NCBI GenBank assembly: GCA_029834535.1
Contig: JAQMWT010000634.1
Span: 38,314 to 102,313 of the forward strand
DNA from: Chrysophaeum taylorii
Lineage: Eukaryota > Sar > Pelagophyceae > Pelagomonadales > Pelagomonadaceae
Direction: 5' to 3'
Length of the DNA stretch: 64,000 bases
The translations under genes and the position numbers were made by a program. Below, in pieces: positions 29,565 to 37,780 of the stretch; position 1 is the first letter of the stretch, and each line of letters begins with the position of its first letter. The notes under the pieces were generated by a model. It worked only from the letters and a program-made list of their open reading frames with translations, made no database searches and had not been told where the DNA came from.

Positions 29565-30270
29565 ATGTCATCTCTGCTTTCATACAAGCCCCTGCCTGGC
29601 GTTGCTGTTCACGACTGCGATTTGCATAAGCTGGATGTCAGCTCCGCTTTTATCCAAGCTCCCATTGACGAAGACATCTATGTCTGGCCACCCGAAGGTT
29701 ATGCTCCTCGCCAACCCACCGATGGTTTCAAAATCATTTACACGCTCCGTCGCTCTTGGTATGGTTGCAAACAAGCTTGTCGTAATTGGTGGCTTTATTT
29801 GGCACGCTTTCTCGTCAATGACTGTGGCTTCGTCCGCGGATCTGGTGGCACTTGCCGTTACAAGCTCGTGCTTAATTCTACCGTTGTCCTACGTCTCGTT
29901 CTTGTCGTTGATGATCTTTTTGTGGCGCACCCTCGTCCTTGCCTTGGTCATTACCCAGCCTTCTTCCTCCGTTTCCGAACCTTCACTGATGTTAACGAGC
30001 TTGATCTGACCACTTACGTTGGTCTCCGCATTACGCGTGCTCGCGCACAACCAGACTTGACTCCCGCTCCCAAAGTTCTTCCTCTTTCTGCGGCTGCTTC
30101 TCCTGCACCTGGCTCCCCTGCTCACGTCTTCATGGCACGCATCCCTTTTCGTCGTATTGTTGGCTGTGTTTTATTTATCTCCATCATGACTCGCCCTGAT
30201 ATCACTTGGTCCGTCAATCAGTGTGCGCGTTTTCACACAATCCTGGTAAACCCCACTGGCACGTTTATCC
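29565..30270 (+). pseudogene. copia-B reverse transcriptase fragment
   Basis: It is very similar to copia-A RT from HKLDVSSAFIQAPIDEDIY through the catalytic LVVDDLF to RPDITWSVNQCARF. Upstream RT sequence is diverged (29340-29560) and out of frame. Small deletions relative to copia-A include about 17 codons after LRITRARAQ. Confidence 0.85.
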
Positions 30271-30803
30271 CACACTCTGCGTCTTCTCAACGGTTCTCGG
30301 GCTCTTGCCCTTGTTCTTGGTCGCGATTCTACCCTTCGTCTCTGTGGTTATTCCGACTCCAGCTGGGCCGACGACCCTGATGACCGCCACTCCACTACTG
30401 GCCTTTGTTTTCTCCTTGCTGGCTCTATTATAGCCTACTGCTCACGCTCGCACTACCTCCTCGCCTCGCCCGCTCCTCTTTTGCAGCTGAATTGCTCGCT
30501 CTTTACGCCGCTACTGCTACGCTCTCTTGGCTTCTCAAACTTTTTGATGACTTTGATCTCCCTCGTCACACGGTACCAATGTATGTCGATAATAGCACCA
30601 CCGTCACCCAAGTCCGTCTCCAATGTCTCACGCGGCGCACCCGCCATATTGATATTCGCTTTTACAGCACCGCCGAATATCATCGCAACCACATCATTGA
30701 TCCCCAACACATCACCCGCCTTGACAACCTTAGCGATATCTTCACCCGCAGCACGGAAGCTCCTTCCTTCCTCCGGCTTCGTGCTCGTTACCTCACCTCG
30801 TGA
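30236..30803 (+). pseudogene. copia-B RNase H fragment
   Basis: After the same TTTT frame change as copia-A, the frame runs SHNPGKPHW, is broken by indels to about 30460, then is open from LARSSFAAELLALYAA to the end (RARYLTS, 30803). The MYVDNSTTV motif is intact. Confidence 0.82.
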
Positions 30804-31254
30804 CTTCGCCCTGATATCTCCTGTCTCTTTCTGCCACACTGCCTCTCCTGACTGCACCACGTATCCAGTATCCCTACGTCATTCCCTTATCGCTAGTGAG
30901 GTCCCCATTATAGTTCTCACATCCCCATTTTAGTTCTCACACTCTGATTTGTGCTTTCGCTCATCATCATGGTCTAGTGCGTCCCGAGGTATGTAGCACT
31001 ATACACTTTACCTTTCTCGTGTAGTTCTAGATGCCGCCTGTCGTGTTCTGAGGACATAGGGAACATACCTTTTCATTCCCCGAATTAAATACTGCCAGAC
31101 GTCCATGATGAGACGGGATGGTTTCCCAGGTGACTTACCACTGCTTGCTAAATGCTCTGCACTTGGTGTTGACTGTATGGACTTTGACATCATGCTTGAC
31201 GCCGCCTCCGAACTGGTGTAAAAGTCGTATTAATTTTTAGTAAGAAGATAGTAC

Positions 31255-31520
31255 GACCTCCCGGACGGGCCGGTTGAACGCCGAAACGCTCGCAGTGAGA
31301 CGGAGCATGGCCGGCGGACGCAAAATGATATTAACGACGAAGTTGATTGTCAGTAGTCAAATCGCGGTCTCCGCGTTCGCATGGCGACAGGCGCAAACTC
31401 TGCCCTGACTCACCTTTCGTGCCTCTCGTCTGAACGCCCTGTGATTCTGATTCTGCGCGCTACGGCGTTGCGACTAGCCTGCGCCCCTTGCATTGGGGTG
31501 TCCTATAGTTAAATAGTAGG
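31255..31520 (+). mobile_element. Old diverged SINE-like copy D
   Basis: It matches the family's central and 3' regions: CCCGGACGGGCCGGTTG, GAAACGCTCGCAG, GCGGTCTCCGCG plus ATGGCGACAGGCG, and a CTCGTC-type 3' segment. It resembles copy E (46789-47146) more than copies A and B. The end is the degenerate TATAGTTAAATAGTAGG. Confidence 0.6.
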
Positions 31521-32702
31521 AAATAGGCTCCAGCCTATTCTAACCGCATCCTATACCACGATTGCGCATACCGAAGCCTGGAATTTGGTGGGGTCGTTGC
31601 TGCCTCTTCGGTGGCGAGCAGGGGGAGTTCGTCGCGTTTGAGGCAGTGTGTTTAGTACAACTAGTGGGCCTGTTGTATGTGGCTATGAAAAGAACGACAG
31701 TGGAGCAGCTTAGGCATTGGCGCGTCGTCGTAGGCTCGGCAACATCATGTCGACGCCGCTCGAAGGTGTTCGGGCCGGAGCGCGGTGCGGGTGGGCGAGG
31801 TTTTCTGGCGAGATGGAGACGCACGTCGGCGGGCGTCAACGTCAACCTCGGTCGATGGTTCGTTCGGCCTCCGGCGAATTTCGTGCTCGGGAGTTGCTCG
31901 ATGCCAGCGGAACATCATGAGCCCTAAACTTCGGCGTCCAGGAGTCGAGGATACTGGCGGGCACGATGGTCAATGCTCGAGACTAGACACGGGTTGAGGA
32001 TCGCGCGAACCGACCAATAGGGGCGCGAATACGAGGCTCTCGGCGCTACGAGGGATCAAGAACACGCTGAGCACTACAACGATGGCAGTGCGAAAAAGAT
32101 ACACTCGGTACACGCACAACAACAGGGGTTCGTTCGCAAGGAGAGGCCGGACGCGCTCGTCGACTGCAGGCTGATTACCCTCTGGGTGTTGCGGAGCTGC
32201 GGAGCATGGGATGGACCCAATTTCGATGCATGATTCTAGGAAAACGACGTGACGACGGGATCCGTCACGGCCAAACTTGGCACTCAATTCGTCATTTTTC
32301 GAGATGTATCTCATCCCGAACTCCGAAAAAATTGCCGAAGTTCGTTGCGTATCTTCTTCGCACGCTGTCTGTTTGTTAGTTTGTTTGTTTTGGGGTCATT
32401 GAAAATTTTGCGGCATGCCAGGCGCCACCGCCGCCGCTCATGTGGGTAGCTGAACGGTGTGCACAGTTTGTGCTTTCAAGTTCGGATACTTTTTTTTTTG
32501 GTACCACAAATCAAATCGAAAATTGCCGCTTTGCGAAAGAATCGCGAAGAGGATTCCAGTTCAAAGGAAGGAAGATTCTCGAATAATCGTTTCAGAATGT
32601 TTAAATATAATGGCAGGTTCTCGAAGGCTCCTGTGCAGAAAGTTTCACGCTGTACGCTTATTTGATTAGAGATCGAGAAGGCCAGGAGTCCCAGAACTAA
32701 CG
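31521..32702. other. Intergenic upstream of permease
   Basis: Short open frames exist on both strands (for example 31562-31927), but none shows a family motif, and plus- and minus-strand frames are equally plausible. The last 350 bases are AT-richer and probably hold the permease promoter and 5' UTR; no element is identified. Confidence 0.4.
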
Positions 32703-34964
32703 ATGGAGGCCAAGGCGAGCGAGATCGAGGCGACGACAGCGGAGTCCGAGGAAGCCGCTGAGTCACGCGAGTTGACCGAGGAAGAGGCGGGCGCTGGGTG
32801 CGGCGTGTGCATGATCGAGCCGTCCTGGGACGGCATCATCGGGTTCAAGCGGTACAACTACAAATACTTGTGCACGCCCTCGGTGCCGTGTCTGACCGAG
32901 GGGGGGGTCGAACCTCCCATGTTCTTGGGCAAAGACGAGAAGCTGCCTTTGATGTTGTCGCTCATCATGGGTTTGCAGCACGCGTTGGCGATGGTCGCGG
33001 GGATAGCCACGAGCGGCGGGCTGCTAATCGCGGGCGACGCGTGCTTCGCGTGGCAGTACGACAGCGAGATGTGCGACGCTCGCGAGTACCTGATATCTGC
33101 GGCATGGATCACGAGCGGCTTGTTGACGATCGTCCAAGTGTTCCGCGCGCGCATTCTCGGCACGCGGTACTATCTCGGGACGGGCCTCGTCTCGGTGATG
33201 GGGACCTCCTTTACCTTTTTGCCCATCGCGCGCGACATGGTCGTTTCGGAGATCAACGACGCTCGGAACGAGGGCAAGTGCTCGAGCGACGGCGACTGCA
33301 ACGGCTTTGGGAAGCAAGGGTACGGGAAGTTCTTGGGGACGGCGATGGTCGCGTCGATTTTCGAGATGTGCATCGCCATGCTCCCCACCAAAGTTCGGCA
33401 GAAGTTGTTCCCAACTGTCGTCACTGGGGCTGCGGTGATGCTGATCGGTGGGTCGCTCATCTCGAGCGGCATCAAGTACGTCGGTGGTGGCGTCTTCTGC
33501 GCCGAGAACGACCTTTCGCGCTCGGCGTCCTTTGGATCGCCGCAATTTTGCAACGAAAACGGGAACGTCGCGCTTCCGTTTGGGTCTCCCGAGTACATCG
33601 GCCTCGCGTTTTCGGTCATCGCGATGTCGACCTTTTTGCAATTTTTTGGGAGCCCGTCCTTTCTTTGCGGCGGCGTCTCTGCTCGAAAGAAAAGTGTCAT
33701 CGTCAGTCAGAACCGTTTTTCGCTTCAGGTTCCTCAAGTCGACGTTTCTCTTCTGGGGCCTGATGTTCGGCGTGTTTGTGTCGGCCATCTCGACGTACGA
33801 AGCCAAGGACGGCGACATGACCGTCAAGGACGGCAATCTCGTCCCGGCCAAGATCGGCCGTCAATACAAGTACTTCAACGACCAGCGGATCCGCGACGCC
33901 AACTACGTGAGTTGTTAGTTACGCGACAAACACGTGATGATTCTTTTTGCCTCTTGCAGTTTATTTTTCTCTGGGATACGACGTTCCCGATCCGCTTCGC
34001 TCCCGAGTACTTTCTCCCGATCCTCATCGGTTTCTTTGTCTCGTCGGCCGAGACGATCGGCGACATCACGATGTCGTGCGTCGCGTCGCGCCTCCCGGCT
34101 TCCGGCGCGGACCTCGAGTCCCGCATTCAAGGAGGCCTCCTCGCCGACGGCTTCAACAGTCTGCTCGCGACGCTCTTTACCTCTCCGCCAAACACGACCT
34201 TCTCCCAGAACAACGGGGTCATCGCGCTGAGCCAGTGCGCGTCGCGCGCGGCCGGCTTCGCGTGCAGCTTCTGGCTGCTGCTGTTTGGGGTCATCGCCAA
34301 GGTGGGCGCGGCCTTCGCGTCGATTCCCATCTGCGTCGTCGGTGGCCTCGTCCTGCAGTGTTTTTCCATGGTTTTCGTCTCGGGCATGTCGATCGCGACG
34401 CGCAACTACAACCGCCGCAACGCGTTCATACTCATGTTATCGCTCGGCCTCGGCATCGGCGTCGCGATGGAACCAAACCTGTTCGAGGCCGGCGGCGGCG
34501 TGTCGTTCTTTGCGAACAATCTCGATCACAATTATGGATTTTGGCCAAGACACAAAACATGCAAAAAGTTCCCTCGCGTCGACGCGGTCGACGTCGTCTC
34601 CGACGCGACGTGCACCGTCGGGAATTACACGTGGACCTCCAACGACGACGACTTTACTTCCGTTTGCGCGGGCCTCGACGGAACCTACGTCGACGCCGTC
34701 ACCGTAACAACCAACGAGCGAGTCAAAACCTGCGTTAACGACAACGGCGCGTGCTGCGATAAGTACTACAAGCGCAAGAAGTCGAGCCGCACGACTGTCA
34801 TCCTCCTCCTCAACACGCCCTACTGCATTGGCTTCTGTACGGCGCTCATCCTCCACCTTTTGCTCCCCGAGGACAAGACGGCTGGTGAAGACTACGACGA
34901 GCCGGACTTTGAGCCCGTGGGCGCAGCCAAGGCCAAGGAGATCGAGATCGAGGCCGAGCCGTAA
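32703..34964 (+). CDS. Xanthine/uric acid type nucleobase permease (NCS2/NAT family), three exons
   Basis: Exons 32703-33655, 33729-33906 and 33960-34964, joined by GT-AG introns of 73 and 53 nt; 711 residues. The first splice restores FFGSPFLKSTF and the second restores NYFIFLWDTTFP, both normal NCS2 sequence; unspliced reading gives a charged nonsense insert. Family signatures: LIMGLQHALAMVAG in the first helix, SAETIGDI (the ExxGD region), the NAT motif QNNGVIALSQ, and ASIPICVVGGLVL. It should be a plasma-membrane proton or sodium symporter for purines. There are two Cys-rich extracytosolic inserts (KCSSDGDCNGFGKQ and CTVGNYTW...NDNGACCDKYY), longer than in fungal and plant relatives. Acidic N and C tails flank the membrane domain. 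Confidence 0.88.
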   Translation: MEAKASEIEATTAESEEAAESRELTEEEAGAGCGVCMIEPSWDGIIGFKRYNYKYLCTPSVPCLTEGGVEPPMFLGKDEKLPLMLSLIMGLQHALAMVAGIATSGGLLIAGDACFAWQYDSEMCDAREYLISAAWITSGLLTIVQVFRARILGTRYYLGTGLVSVMGTSFTFLPIARDMVVSEINDARNEGKCSSDGDCNGFGKQGYGKFLGTAMVASIFEMCIAMLPTKVRQKLFPTVVTGAAVMLIGGSLISSGIKYVGGGVFCAENDLSRSASFGSPQFCNENGNVALPFGSPEYIGLAFSVIAMSTFLQFFGSPSFLCGGVSARKKSVIVSQNRFSLQVPQVDVSLLGPDVRRVCVGHLDVRSQGRRHDRQGRQSRPGQDRPSIQVLQRPADPRRQLRELLVTRQTRDDSFCLLQFIFLWDTTFPIRFAPEYFLPILIGFFVSSAETIGDITMSCVASRLPASGADLESRIQGGLLADGFNSLLATLFTSPPNTTFSQNNGVIALSQCASRAAGFACSFWLLLFGVIAKVGAAFASIPICVVGGLVLQCFSMVFVSGMSIATRNYNRRNAFILMLSLGLGIGVAMEPNLFEAGGGVSFFANNLDHNYGFWPRHKTCKKFPRVDAVDVVSDATCTVGNYTWTSNDDDFTSVCAGLDGTYVDAVTVTTNERVKTCVNDNGACCDKYYKRKKSSRTTVILLLNTPYCIGFCTALILHLLLPEDKTAGEDYDEPDFEPVGAAKAKEIEIEAEP

Positions 34965-35253
34965 AAAAGGTTATTGTGTTGCGGCCGGCGCCGCTGAACT
35001 CCTCCTTGTGTACATATGCGCACACCATCTCCTCGTCGTCGTCGTCGTCGTCGTGTTGCACATATCATCTCTGTTCTTTACATCTTGTTCATATTGACGA
35101 CGGACCAGAAATAAATACCGCGCTCTTTTCTTCTTCTTCTTCTACTTTCCTTCTCGGACGTGCGACGGACGTCAAAGATGCAATCTCCTCGGGGGGGAAT
35201 TCAAAATATTCACGCTAAGCAATAGCCCTGCAGCAGGCCTACGACTACAGAAG

Positions 35254-35293
<40 letters not shown>

Positions 35294-35593
35294 CTTCAGA
35301 AAGCATTCGAGAAGAAGAAAAGCCCCGAAACCGATGGGCCGCTCGCGCCCCAAGCGATGATGTTAGAAGGATTGCAACGCCTGCGTCGAGTCGGTGGTGT
35401 TGGTGCTGGTGGTTCCTCGATCCCCATACGCGCGGGTTCGTATTATGGGTCTTATTGCGATCATCATCATCATCATCACCATCATTAGAACACGGGGCAG
35501 TAAAGAGAAATACGCGGCGATCCATAACTCGCGACACCCATCCTGGTCTATGAAAAGAAGAGGTTTTTTGGTGGGCTACGAGTACTTCTACTA
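34965..35593. other. Intergenic with trinucleotide microsatellites
   Basis: It contains a GTC run (about 35032-35053), a CAA run of about 13 units (35254-35294) and an ATC run (35461-35480). It separates convergent genes. No coding sequence is supported. Confidence 0.6.
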
Positions 35594-36259
35594 CTACTTG
35601 AAGGGGGGCTTGGCCCAGAGGACGAGGGTTTTCCTAATGCCTGCGGTGGTGGGAAGGACGCGGTGCCAGAGGCGCTTAGCAAGAAAGGCGATGATGTCGC
35701 CTTTGTGCCAGGCGAGGGTGTGGTGGATGCCGTCGGGGTAGGCGGGGACCATGCACTCGAAGTCGCCGCCCTCAAAGTCGGTTCCGGGTTCTGTTAGGAG
35801 CGCGACGACCGTTATCTCGCGCTTGTCCTCCTCGTCGCCGCCGTCGTCGTCGGCGTCGATATGCCATTGCTTGAAGTGGGCGAGACGGTCGCCGCGGTAC
35901 TCGGTGTACTGGACGTCCTCGTAGTGGCAGCGGAGGACGCCCCGCTTGGTGCGCGGAAGGACTTCCCACTCGTCCTGGGCTCGCTTGATCGCGTGTTTAA
36001 GCTTGCGTGCCGCCGGCATGTGACAGAGATGGAGCCAGGCGCTATCGCAGCGGCGGGACTTGTACTGCGCCGCCGCGGAGTCGTGGAGCACGGCTTCCTG
36101 GAGCGAACTCTGGACCATGTCGCTCTCGAGGTAGTTTTCGAGCGACGCGAGGTCGCGCGCCGAGAGCGCCGACGGCATGTGGAGGATTTGGCCGTCGAAC
36201 ATGAGCGCGACGTCGCGCCTCGGTCGCTTCGGCTCTGGGCACTCATTCTCTGCTGACAT
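35594..36259 (-). CDS. 2-oxoglutarate/Fe(II)-dependent oxygenase domain protein
   Basis: A 221-residue soluble protein. The C-terminal half shows the double-stranded beta-helix pattern: HIDADDD carries the His-x-Asp iron ligands, EGGDFE follows, and LWHRVLPTTAGIRKTLVLWA gives the distal His plus the Arg that binds 2-oxoglutarate. This resembles prolyl-4-hydroxylase-like oxygenases. The N-terminus is charged, with PKRPRRD as a possible nuclear signal, and has no signal peptide, so a cytosolic or nuclear protein is more likely than a collagen-type ER enzyme. The substrate is unknown. It runs in the same direction as the SET-domain gene, whose stop is 121 bases upstream of this start. Confidence 0.78.
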   Translation of the reverse strand: MSAENECPEPKRPRRDVALMFDGQILHMPSALSARDLASLENYLESDMVQSSLQEAVLHDSAAAQYKSRRCDSAWLHLCHMPAARKLKHAIKRAQDEWEVLPRTKRGVLRCHYEDVQYTEYRGDRLAHFKQWHIDADDDGGDEEDKREITVVALLTEPGTDFEGGDFECMVPAYPDGIHHTLAWHKGDIIAFLAKRLWHRVLPTTAGIRKTLVLWAKPPFK

Positions 36260-36380
36260 GCCGCCGCCTCAGGTCGCTCGCGTTCGCATGACCCGGTTAT
36301 TACAGGTACAAGCATCAACGGGACTATTATTAAAAAAATCTTTCTTTCTTTCACGTTGAGAAAAAAATAGAAAGTATCTC

Positions 36381-37721
36381 TCACCAATCGACCGAGCCTG
36401 GCGCGCGGGAGGTCGACCACTGGGCATCGTCGGCCGACCACTCGGTGTCGAGGCCGAGTTCGCGGAGGCGGCGCTCTTGGTAGTACTCCTTCGTGTCGAG
36501 GGTGGCGAGGTCGACGGTCACCCAGTCGAGCGTCCTTTGGAGCGCGTCGAGCTCGATCTGGTGGACGGTCTCGAGGAGCGGGGCTGCTTTTGGAGGCGTG
36601 GACTTTTGGAGGAGGTCGGCGACGGCGCGGCACTCGGTGGCGATGGCCTCGAGGCAGGCCTCCTCGTTAGGCCGGGAGATCGGGGCGGCGAGAAAGTCGT
36701 CCCAGAGCTGCGCTTCGAAGACGGGCTCGAGGAGAAAGGCATCAGTACCCGTCAATTCGCGCAGCCGCAAAAAGCGCATGAGCTCGGGATCGACCTCGCC
36801 CCCGACTCCAACTTCGAGGAAGGGTTCGTCGTACCCACCTCTCTCTAAGACTGCGGTTTTGTCGTCGAAGAATCGATCGCTCGCCGGCAACTCGAACCGG
36901 AGCTCGCACGCCGACGCGGCGCGGAGGGCCGCGCCTCGCGACGGGACGATGCCGTAGGTTTCGAAAAACTCGGCCGCCCCGAAGGGCCCGTAGTTTATCC
37001 GGAGCTCCTCGTCGGTCGCGACGTCGACCGGCGCCAGAAAAGCGAGCGCCTCGCCGCCGAAGAACGACTTCCTCAAACGGAACGGCTCGAACTCGGGGTC
37101 GAGCATGTCGTCGTGGTTGACAAAATCCACGCCGGGAGCCAGCACGAGCCGATCCTCGACCCCAAAGCTGCGGCTGAGTGCGAGGCTCGTCGCGCGCAGC
37201 CACTCGTCCAGCGATGGCGGATCCGCCCACATGTGCCGTCGCAGCCACTCGTAGTCGTCGATGGCGTTCTCGCGCAGCGCGGCGAACGATCGCGACGAGC
37301 ACTGCGCGTCCTCGGTCAGCACCAGCGGGAGCCCTGGGTCTTCCGGCATCGCCTCGCGCCAAGCTTCCGCAACGTCCATGATCTGCAGCGCCAGCAACGC
37401 GGCCTCGCCGCTCATCGGCACGAACTTCTCGCCCGCCGATCGCTCGGCCTTGCCAAGCTCCTCGCCCAACACTCCTTCTCGCGCCGAGCTGCTGGTCAGG
37501 CACGCCGCCAACGGCACTTCGATCACGGTGTCACCTCGTCTTATGCTCTTCGCGGCGACGAGGCCCCACCCGCGCTCCCCGCACTCGCCGACGCGCACCT
37601 TGTCGAACGACGTGCATACCGTGCCAATCCACTCGTTCAATTCCACCACCCCCCCCCTTGCCTGTAGCGCGGCGGCGGGCCCCGTCGACGACGCCACCAA
37701 CAACACCCACAACACACCCAT
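36381..37721 (-). CDS. SET-domain protein methyltransferase (Rubisco LSMT/SETD3-like)
   Basis: A 446-residue single-exon protein. It has a hydrophobic N-terminus (about 1-20), which may be a signal or plastid-targeting segment. SET motifs are GERGWGLVAAKSI (about 49-61), VDFVNHDD (the NH of the AdoMet site) and EELRINYGPF followed by FFETYGIVP. This arrangement, with a large insert inside SET and a helical C-terminal substrate-binding half, is that of Rubisco/aldolase lysine methyltransferases and SETD3-type histidine methyltransferases. The substrate cannot be told from sequence alone. Confidence 0.82.
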   Translation of the reverse strand: MGVLWVLLVASSTGPAAALQARGGVVELNEWIGTVCTSFDKVRVGECGERGWGLVAAKSIRRGDTVIEVPLAACLTSSSAREGVLGEELGKAERSAGEKFVPMSGEAALLALQIMDVAEAWREAMPEDPGLPLVLTEDAQCSSRSFAALRENAIDDYEWLRRHMWADPPSLDEWLRATSLALSRSFGVEDRLVLAPGVDFVNHDDMLDPEFEPFRLRKSFFGGEALAFLAPVDVATDEELRINYGPFGAAEFFETYGIVPSRGAALRAASACELRFELPASDRFFDDKTAVLERGGYDEPFLEVGVGGEVDPELMRFLRLRELTGTDAFLLEPVFEAQLWDDFLAAPISRPNEEACLEAIATECRAVADLLQKSTPPKAAPLLETVHQIELDALQRTLDWVTVDLATLDTKEYYQERRLRELGLDTEWSADDAQWSTSRAPGSVDW

Positions 37722-37780
37722 CGACGAGGGTTTGCGTTTGCAGTGCTATTTATAAACTCACCCCCCTTAGCATTAATTAC

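Larger units (their letters stand above)
26303..30941 (+). mobile_element. Second short-LTR copia element (copia-B), degraded
   Basis: Same family as copia-A. Its 5' LTR is 26303-26419 and is followed by TGGTAGCAGG, a primer-binding-like site. The 3' LTR (about 30853-30941) lacks the first 20 or so bases. It is flanked by CTCTG at 26298-26302 and 30942-30946; the empty site survives in the 5' LTR of copia-M. Gag is truncated, protease and most of integrase are lost or replaced by unrelated sequence (27600-29000), while RT and RNase H remain close to copia-A. Confidence 0.9.
13725..31161 (+). mobile_element. Large degraded copia-like retrotransposon carrying a DNA methyltransferase (copia-M)
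   Basis: It is bounded by LTRs of about 310 bp that start TG and end TGCTCTGCA. The 3' LTR is preceded by a purine tract (CGAGGGG, ending 26204) and is split by a younger copia insertion. Flanking TTTGG / CTTGG is a 4-of-5 match for a 5-bp duplication. Interior order: gag-like frame, protease-like DSCA segment, C5-cytosine methyltransferase domain, integrase zinc finger and core, reverse transcriptase, RNase H. This is the copia order plus an extra methyltransferase between protease and integrase. Frames are broken by stops, shifts and three SINE copies, so the copy is dead. About 12 kb of interior is original. Confidence 0.85.
26205..31161 (+). repeat. 3' LTR of copia-M, split by copia-B
   Basis: The LTR is in two parts: 26205-26302 and 30942-31161. 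Without the inserted copia-B and one copy of its duplication, the length (about 313 bp) agrees with the 5' LTR. It ends TGCTCTGCA at 31161. Confidence 0.85.
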
